This document shows positions 58,794 to 64,000 of a DNA stretch of 64,000 nucleotides, piece after piece. The stretch covers positions 1 to 64,000 of the forward strand of contig JADJHL010000001.1 in the NCBI GenBank assembly GCA_016707585.1. The letters are read 5' to 3'. Source of the stretch: Ignavibacteriales bacterium. GTDB lineage: Bacteria; Bacteroidota; Ignavibacteria; Ignavibacteriales; Ignavibacteriaceae. Positions within the stretch are counted from its first letter, which is position 1, and each line of letters opens with the position of its first letter. Under the pieces are notes generated by a model. The model did no database searches, had not been told where the DNA came from, and was given only the letters and a program-made list of their open reading frames with translations. A program made the position numbers and the translations under genes.

Positions 58794-59537
58794 ATGAAAA
58801 AGAAACTAAAGAATATCAATTCGATATCTGACCTATTAAAAAACTTAAAAAAAGACACAGAAGACTATTTTGGTCAAATTTGGTTTCGGGGACAAAGTGT
58901 TTTTTCCTGGAAACTCCAACCTGCATTTCTTAGAAAAGATAAAAACATTTCAGAGTTTACCTTAATTACTAAATTTAAGCAGAACGCTTCTTTATTAATT
59001 GATAGAACTCCGACTACTTACTATGATTGGTTATTTCAAATGCAACACCATGGCGTACCAACTCGTCTATTAGACTGGACTGAAAGCGCATTAACTGCAT
59101 TATATTTTGCCGTTGATGACTCTAATAAATTAAAAAAAGATGGTGCTTTATGGATTTTGCTACCAACAGAGTTAAATAAAAATGCTAATATTTATTCTGA
59201 TGAAAATTTCTATATCCCATCTTTCAATGACATTGTCTTAGAAAATTATGACCCAGAAGTATTCAATCAAGAAAAAAATACAAAACTACTACCTGTTGCT
59301 GCGATAGCTTCTAGAAATAATACTAGAATGCAAGCTCAATTGGGAGTATTTACAATAAGTCATCGAGATAAAACGCCGATTGAAGAAATAGGTGATCAAA
59401 CTCATATCTGGAAGTACAAAATTCCAGCATCAAAAAAGAAAATAATCAAAAACGAGCTTGCTCTTCTTGGAATTACCAAATTTCAAATTTTTCCAGAATT
59501 ATCTAGCATAGGCGAAATAATTAGGAGCGAATTCTAA
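58794..59537 (+). CDS. FRG-domain protein, first gene of an FRG-DUF262 operon
   Basis: 247 residues. FRG signature WFRGQS (30-35) and QHHGVPTRLLDW (84-95), followed by SALTALYFAVDD. The rest includes RMQAQLGVFTISHRDK, seen in the longer FRG proteins. No signal peptide. The stop codon overlaps the ATG of the DUF262 gene by one base, so the two products are probably made in fixed ratio and act together. Biochemical activity of FRG is not established. Unlike the copy at 7870-8799 it has a short C terminus. Confidence 0.87.
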   Translation: MKKKLKNINSISDLLKNLKKDTEDYFGQIWFRGQSVFSWKLQPAFLRKDKNISEFTLITKFKQNASLLIDRTPTTYYDWLFQMQHHGVPTRLLDWTESALTALYFAVDDSNKLKKDGALWILLPTELNKNANIYSDENFYIPSFNDIVLENYDPEVFNQEKNTKLLPVAAIASRNNTRMQAQLGVFTISHRDKTPIEEIGDQTHIWKYKIPASKKKIIKNELALLGITKFQIFPELSSIGEIIRSEF

Positions 59538-60601
59538 TGGCATATATAGAGACTAGTCCACTAGCGCAAACTTCTATTCTAAAAATTTACTCTGAAAGAG
59601 ATGAGATAATTGAGAACCCGCAATATCAACGTAATGGAGATATTTGGGGATTAGAAAAAAGACAACTATTGATTGATAGCATAATAAACGAATATGATAT
59701 TCCTAAAATATATTTTCATAAATTAACAAAAGCAGAGAGAGAAAAAACGGGAAAAGATTATTCGATTATTGACGGAAGACAACGATTAGAATCCATTTGG
59801 AAATTTATAGATGGAGTATTTCCACTTGCTGATGACTTTGAATATTTGAAAGATATTAAAGTCAAGGCTGGTGGTCTTACATATTCTGACTTAGCAAAAA
59901 AATATCCAAAACTTAAAATTAAATTTGACTCTATCTCTCTTCCTATAATCACAATTTCGACCGATGATCTAGAGCTTATTGAGGATATGTTTTCAAGATT
60001 GAATGAAGCCGTTCCATTAAATGCCGCAGAAAAGAGAAATGCCTTTGGTGGTATTATCTCAAAGCTTATTACTAAAACCTCTCTTCATAAACTTTTTAAG
60101 GAAAATATTAATTTCTCAAATAAACGTTATCAACACAAAGAAGCGGCTGCCAAAATATTATTTCTTATATACAGTTTAACTACAGGAAAGAAAAAAATTG
60201 TTGACACAAAAAAAGTTTATCTAGATGAATTTGTAAAGTCTAATAAAAAAAAATCAGAAACCGACTTTGAAGACATATACAAAGAATCTTTTTCAGTGCT
60301 AAATGAAATGGCAAAAATATTTACAAAGAAAGATCCATTATTAAAAGCACAGGGTACTTTCCCCGTATATTTTTTACTTATCCGTGATTATAAGAAAGAA
60401 AAAAAACTTGACAAATTTACTCGAAACATGCTTGTCCAGTTTAAGGATAAACTTGAAAGTAACCGAAAAAGGGCTGAAACAAATATAAGCAAAGCCGAAT
60501 ATGACTTACTTGAATATGATAGGTTATCACAACAGGGAACGAATGATGCCAGCTCAATTACTACAAGACTTAATACCTTAAAAACTTACATGAAAATTTA
60601 A
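59537..60601 (+). CDS. DUF262 protein, second gene of the FRG-DUF262 operon
   Basis: 354 residues. ParB/Srx-like DUF262 signature: YQRN at 30-33 and IIDGRQRLES (DGRQR 79-83, the DGQQR motif of GmrS and SspE). A helical region (SRLNEAVPLNAAEKRNAFGG) then follows. The DUF1524 HNH nuclease that normally completes GmrSD-type enzymes is absent, so it should be an NTP-binding or nicking half needing a partner. The FRG protein is the obvious candidate. It is AT-rich and ends 2 bp from the convergent ywbE. Confidence 0.87.
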   Translation: MAYIETSPLAQTSILKIYSERDEIIENPQYQRNGDIWGLEKRQLLIDSIINEYDIPKIYFHKLTKAEREKTGKDYSIIDGRQRLESIWKFIDGVFPLADDFEYLKDIKVKAGGLTYSDLAKKYPKLKIKFDSISLPIITISTDDLELIEDMFSRLNEAVPLNAAEKRNAFGGIISKLITKTSLHKLFKENINFSNKRYQHKEAAAKILFLIYSLTTGKKKIVDTKKVYLDEFVKSNKKKSETDFEDIYKESFSVLNEMAKIFTKKDPLLKAQGTFPVYFLLIRDYKKEKKLDKFTRNMLVQFKDKLESNRKRAETNISKAEYDLLEYDRLSQQGTNDASSITTRLNTLKTYMKI

Positions 60602-60603
60602 TT

Positions 60604-60798
60604 TCATTTTAATATTTCCTTAACACGTCCAACTTCGCCAGTTTCAAGTCGTACTTTTATTCCGTGAGGATGCCTGGAAGATTTTGTTAGAATATCTTTA
60701 ACAATTCCTTCGGTAAGTTTGCCTGTACGCTGGTCTTCCTTCAAAACTATTTTTACTTGCATTCCTGGTTTTATATCAGATCGTTTAATTTCATTCAT
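60604..60798 (-). CDS. ywbE: YwbE-family protein (DUF2196)
   Basis: A 64-residue protein, the usual YwbE size: RSDIKPGMQVKIVLKEDQRTG, LTEGIVKDILTKSSRHPHGIKVRL, GEVGRVKEIL. Probably an SH3-like beta fold. The role is unknown. A short gene without neighbours on its strand. Confidence 0.92.
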   Translation of the reverse strand: MNEIKRSDIKPGMQVKIVLKEDQRTGKLTEGIVKDILTKSSRHPHGIKVRLETGEVGRVKEILK

Positions 60799-60961
60799 TC
60801 AAATATCCTGTTTGGTTTTATAATTATTCACAAATCATTTTTACATTATGAAAGTGATAACTTCCAAAGCTTTTGCTAATTTTGCTTGTGGTAAAAGTAA
60901 TTAAAATAAGTTCATAAAAAGAAAACCACCTACTTATAAAGGTTAAAATAAAATATTTGTT

Positions 60962-62038
60962 ATGCATAACATTGAACAGCTAGGCTTTGATAATTGGTTC
61001 AAAAATAAAATTGATTTATCTCTAAACCCCGATTTCAAAATTGTCAGAGTAATTAGCGTAAACAAAAACAGCTTTGTTGTTTCTAACGGTGAGAAGGATA
61101 TTTATGCAGAACTTACTGGTAAGTTTCTGTTTAATACTGATTCCGCATTAGACCTGCCGACTGTTGGTGATTTTGTTTATGCACTATTGTTTGATGGTGA
61201 TTCTCTTGCAATCATACAGGATATACTTCCAAGAAAATCTTTACTTAAAAGAAAAGCTGCGGGAAAGAAAATTGATTATCAACTAATTGCCGCCAATATT
61301 GATATTGCAATCATTATGCAGGCGCTTGATTCCAACTTTAATTTGCGAAGACTTGAGCGTTATCTTGTAATTATTAATGATAACAACATAACACCGCTAA
61401 TACTTTTAAGTAAAAGTGATCTTATTAGTCCCGAGGAAGCTGCAGAAAAGAAAAAACAAATACTTGAAATATTACCTGATGCAAAAATATTTTCATTCAG
61501 TAATAACAGTTTAAATGATATTGAAAATATTAAAACACTTTTTACTCCGCATAAAACTTATTGCCTGCTTGGTTCATCTGGAGTTGGTAAAACAACTTTG
61601 TTAAACAATTTAATTCACCAGGATTTGTACAAAACCCAGCCAATACGCGAAAAAGACGACAGAGGAAAACATACAACAACAAGACGCGAGCTTATCATTT
61701 TAGAAAACGGTGCGATCATTATAGATAATCCAGGAATGCGTGAACTTGGAATAATTTCAAACGAATCGGGAATAAGCAGTACGTTTAGTGAAATTGATGA
61801 GTTATCAGATCAATGCAAATATAAAGATTGCACACACACCGTTGAAGCTGGCTGTGCTGTACTTGAAGCATTGGAGCGCGAAGAAATTTCCCGTGAGAGA
61901 TATGAAAATTTCTTAAAGCTCTATAAAGAATCTAAATACAACGAAATGTCTTACGTGGAAAAGCGGCAGAAGGATAAACAATTTGGAAAGTTCTTTCATT
62001 CAACAATGAAGGATGTTAAGAAGATGAAGGGCAGATAA
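60962..62038 (+). CDS. rsgA: Ribosome small-subunit-dependent GTPase RsgA
   Basis: Circularly permuted GTPase that checks late 30S assembly. OB domain (residues ~20-95), then the permuted G motifs: SKSD (G4) before GSSGVGKTTL (G1, ~201-210) and DNPGMRE (G3). The C-terminal zinc knuckle reads CKYKDCTHTVEAGCAV. 358 aa, intact. Own promoter region upstream. Confidence 0.95.
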   Translation: MHNIEQLGFDNWFKNKIDLSLNPDFKIVRVISVNKNSFVVSNGEKDIYAELTGKFLFNTDSALDLPTVGDFVYALLFDGDSLAIIQDILPRKSLLKRKAAGKKIDYQLIAANIDIAIIMQALDSNFNLRRLERYLVIINDNNITPLILLSKSDLISPEEAAEKKKQILEILPDAKIFSFSNNSLNDIENIKTLFTPHKTYCLLGSSGVGKTTLLNNLIHQDLYKTQPIREKDDRGKHTTTRRELIILENGAIIIDNPGMRELGIISNESGISSTFSEIDELSDQCKYKDCTHTVEAGCAVLEALEREEISRERYENFLKLYKESKYNEMSYVEKRQKDKQFGKFFHSTMKDVKKMKGR

Positions 62039-62066
62039 AATCAGAAAAAATATTATAAACTAAGCC

Positions 62067-62408
62067 ATGCAAAGTGAGTATAAAACATATCATTATATTA
62101 TTTCGGTAATTGTCTCTTTCATAGGCTTTCTGTTTGCTATCGGTTATGGGTGGACAGCCTATGGAACTGTTATTAACAGAGGCGGAATGAATTATTCAGG
62201 TTACAACTATTATAACACAAGCAAAGAGTTCTGGCTTTTATATTTAATAACTATTGCTCTTGCCTCTTTGGTCACGCCTATTATTTTACTTAAAATGTTT
62301 ATTAAAAAATCTCCTTCAAAACACATTGTTATAGTCTGGATCAGCTTTTTAATAATTTTTCTAATAGAAAAAATTTGCTTAATACTCTTTTACGTTGGAA
62401 AAGGATAA
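62067..62408 (+). CDS. Small membrane protein with three predicted helices
   Basis: 113 residues with hydrophobic stretches at ~9-29, ~54-74 and ~86-108 and a polar Tyr/Asn-rich loop (GGMNYSGYNYYNTSK) between the first two. No family recognised. Its 3' end overlaps the methyltransferase frame by 14 bp, and the two may be cotranscribed 28 bp after rsgA. Confidence 0.7.
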   Translation: MQSEYKTYHYIISVIVSFIGFLFAIGYGWTAYGTVINRGGMNYSGYNYYNTSKEFWLLYLITIALASLVTPIILLKMFIKKSPSKHIVIVWISFLIIFLIEKICLILFYVGKG

Positions 62409-63279
62409 ATATCAACAAAATCGAAAAGCCATTACTGTGAACGAATATTTAAAAACTTATATATCAGATAATCTAAATCTAAATGATCTTATTGATGTGT
62501 TTGATGAGCTTCCACTTTGGTCAGCACCATTTGGATTGAAGTTACTTGATAATATCGATTACAAACAGAATATAACTGCGCTCGATGTTGGTTTTGGTGC
62601 GGGATTTCCTTTAACTGAAATAGCAATGAGACTCGGAAACACTTCAACTGTTTATGGAATTGATCCGTGGAAAGAAACTTTTAAAAGAGTTAATAAGAAA
62701 ATTTACTACTACGGGATAAGCAACATTAAACTTATTGAGGGTGTTGCAGAATCAATTCCACTTGAAGATAATTTTGTTGATCTTATTACAAGCAACAACG
62801 GGATTAATAATGTAAGCGATGTTGATAAAGTTCTTTCAGAATGTTCGCGTGTTATAAAAAGCGGCGGACAGTTTGTGCAGACAATGAATCTTGATAAAAC
62901 AATGATTGAGTTTTATAATCAATTAGAAAATGTTTTATCCGGAATGAACCTTTACAAAGAAATTGAGTTGATGTATAAACACATCAAACAAAAACGCCCG
63001 CCATTGCACGATTTTTTAGGATTGATGCAAAAACATAATTTTATTGTTAATGATGTTGTTGAAAATGAGTTTTGTTACAAGTTTGCAAATGCTTCAGCAA
63101 TGTTTAATCATTACTTTATTAGATTGGCATTTATGGATAGCTGGATAAAACTTCTTCCGCCAGATAAAGTTGAAATTATCTTTGATACAATCGAAACAAG
63201 AATGAATAGACTTGCAGAACAACAAAACGGAATAAAACTTACAATTCCTTTTGTGATGATTAACGCAGTTAAGAGATAA
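62395..63279 (+). CDS. Class I SAM-dependent methyltransferase
   Basis: Motif I ALDVGFGAGFPLTE (about 62-75), acidic VYGIDPW, then GVAESIPLEDNFVDLITSNNGINN and the post-I ECSRVIKSGGQFVQT are those of Methyltransf_11 enzymes. 294 aa if TTG 62395 is used; a GTG at 62437 is an alternative. Neither has a clear ribosome site. Substrate unknown. Confidence 0.85.
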   Translation: MEKDKYQQNRKAITVNEYLKTYISDNLNLNDLIDVFDELPLWSAPFGLKLLDNIDYKQNITALDVGFGAGFPLTEIAMRLGNTSTVYGIDPWKETFKRVNKKIYYYGISNIKLIEGVAESIPLEDNFVDLITSNNGINNVSDVDKVLSECSRVIKSGGQFVQTMNLDKTMIEFYNQLENVLSGMNLYKEIELMYKHIKQKRPPLHDFLGLMQKHNFIVNDVVENEFCYKFANASAMFNHYFIRLAFMDSWIKLLPPDKVEIIFDTIETRMNRLAEQQNGIKLTIPFVMINAVKR

Positions 63280-63285
63280 AATAGT

Positions 63286-63591
63286 TTAGATTAGTTTTAC
63301 TATATTTCTTGAAGCACGGATTATACGATGTACTTCAACAGTATTTTTTCTAATTATATAAAAGATCAGATAATCTTCAATCACCAACACACGATAACCA
63401 TAATTGCGAAGTTTTATGTTTCTTGGAATTCGCCCTAGAAGTGGAAAAGATTCTAATTTACCAATTCGAACCTCCAGCTTATCAATAAATTTTAAAGCTC
63501 TTTGTGGACTGTCTTTTGCAATCCAGTCCAGGATAGAAATAAGATCTTCCTCTGCGATTGGCAAATATTTTAGTACAAATTTGTTAGCCAT
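63286..63591 (-). CDS. ParE/RelE-superfamily toxin
   Basis: 101 residues: VLKYLPIAEEDLISILDWIAKDSPQ, FIDKLEVRIGKLESFPLLGR and the strand pair YGYRVLVIEDYLIFYII-VEVHRIIRASRN. This is the compact RelE/ParE fold. It is encoded after the antitoxin, overlapping it by 8 bp. Whether the target is gyrase or ribosome-bound mRNA cannot be told from sequence. Confidence 0.9.
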   Translation of the reverse strand: MANKFVLKYLPIAEEDLISILDWIAKDSPQRALKFIDKLEVRIGKLESFPLLGRIPRNIKLRNYGYRVLVIEDYLIFYIIRKNTVEVHRIIRASRNIVKLI

Positions 63592-63850
63592 TTAATCTGT
63601 TGCGTAGTTTGGTCATCATTTGTTTGTGTGTTATTCTTTTTTTCCCAGAAGCAGACTGAACTTGTGCAACCGATAGTTTTCCTAACAAATCAATCTTAGC
63701 TTGCATTTGCTCATAATGCTCAATTGTCATTACAACCAAATCACCTTCTCCGTTCGTTGTAAGATAAACGGGTTCGTTTTTTTCATGGCATAGTGCTGCA
63801 ATTTCTCTTGTTTGGTGTCTCAGGCTTGATATTGATTTTATTATTGGCAT
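63584..63850 (-). CDS. Phd/YefM-family antitoxin
   Basis: 88 residues. N-terminal Phd/YefM DNA-binding fold (SISSLRHQTREIAALCHEKNEPVYLTTNG, DLVVMTIEHYEQM), then a flexible basic tail that would wrap the toxin (SASGKKRITHKQMMTKLRNRL). First gene of the pair; AAGGATTCACT precedes the ATG. Probably represses its own promoter. Confidence 0.9.
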   Translation of the reverse strand: MPIIKSISSLRHQTREIAALCHEKNEPVYLTTNGEGDLVVMTIEHYEQMQAKIDLLGKLSVAQVQSASGKKRITHKQMMTKLRNRLNG

Positions 63851-64000
63851 AGTGAATCCTTTCTTATTAACAAATTAGTACCAAATTCGGATATAATCAA
63901 TAACAATTATCAACATTAAAGTAACTGATCACATCACTTTTTATTTATTAAGTAAAACAGATAATTTGCCTTATATTTGCCCCGCGAATAATTAATTCCA
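63851..64000. other. Intergenic region at window end
   Basis: The divergent upstream region of the toxin-antitoxin pair. A TATATTTGC (63972-63980) fits the Bacteroidota -7 box TAnnTTTGC and points to a gene beginning just beyond the window. No -33 box at normal spacing is obvious. Confidence 0.35.

Noticed and set aside
1..64000. tRNA or rRNA genes
   Set aside because: No cloverleaf with TTCRANNC arm and no rRNA core motif was recognised between genes; a covariance-model scan would be needed to exclude a divergent one.

Overview
This AT-rich window looks like chromosomal DNA of an Ignavibacteria-type bacterium (Chlorobiota/Bacteroidota superphylum). The main reason is five secreted proteins that end in a type IX secretion (T9SS) sorting domain of the NYPNPFNPST ... 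KKMILLR kind. A one-protein hybrid two-component sensor, a DUF2723 membrane glycosyltransferase and a heat-shock set point the same way. No rRNA or tRNA gene was recognised.

Layout. 1-4.3 kb: the end of a C1-family peptidase, then gatE-gatD, an amidotransferase pair normally regarded as archaeal. 4.3-7.7 kb: a lipoprotein, a REP-associated tyrosine transposase between two clusters of short palindromes, and ettA. 7.8-12.3 kb: an accessory stretch with an FRG-domain protein, a DUF3800 protein between 61-bp direct repeats, an exactly 21-bp-periodic array with phased A-tracts, two DUF1801-type proteins and a DUF4256 protein. 12.4-25.8 kb: T9SS cargo genes around a 1417-residue hybrid sensor/regulator. 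25.8-40.7 kb: a beta-carbonic-anhydrase-like protein, a histidine kinase/response regulator pair, a B12-binding radical SAM protein, dipeptidyl peptidase IV, glycosyltransferases and several envelope proteins. 40.7-49.8 kb: mfd, a zeta-toxin pair, a PAP2 phosphatase, and mnmE-mnmG-rsmG with two parS-like palindromes between mnmE and mnmG, which suggests an origin-proximal position. 50.1-56.4 kb: hsp20, a cbpA-like gene, htpG and clpB. 56.7-64 kb: a zinc metallopeptidase lipoprotein, a clpB 3'-end remnant, an FRG + DUF262 two-gene operon (the best candidate for an undescribed defence-type system), ywbE, rsgA, a methyltransferase and a ParDE/RelBE-like toxin-antitoxin pair.

Two features run through the whole window. 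First, at least seven genes (gatE, a lipoprotein, a T9SS protein, mfd, a PAP2 phosphatase, mnmE, clpB) carry frameshifts at or next to short homopolymers, while both sides of each break remain well conserved. This looks more like indel errors in the assembly than mass gene decay, and I annotate each as one gene. Second, dispersed palindromic repeats lie between genes and also inside reading frames, including mfd and three T9SS sorting regions, like the palindromic elements known inside Rickettsia proteins.
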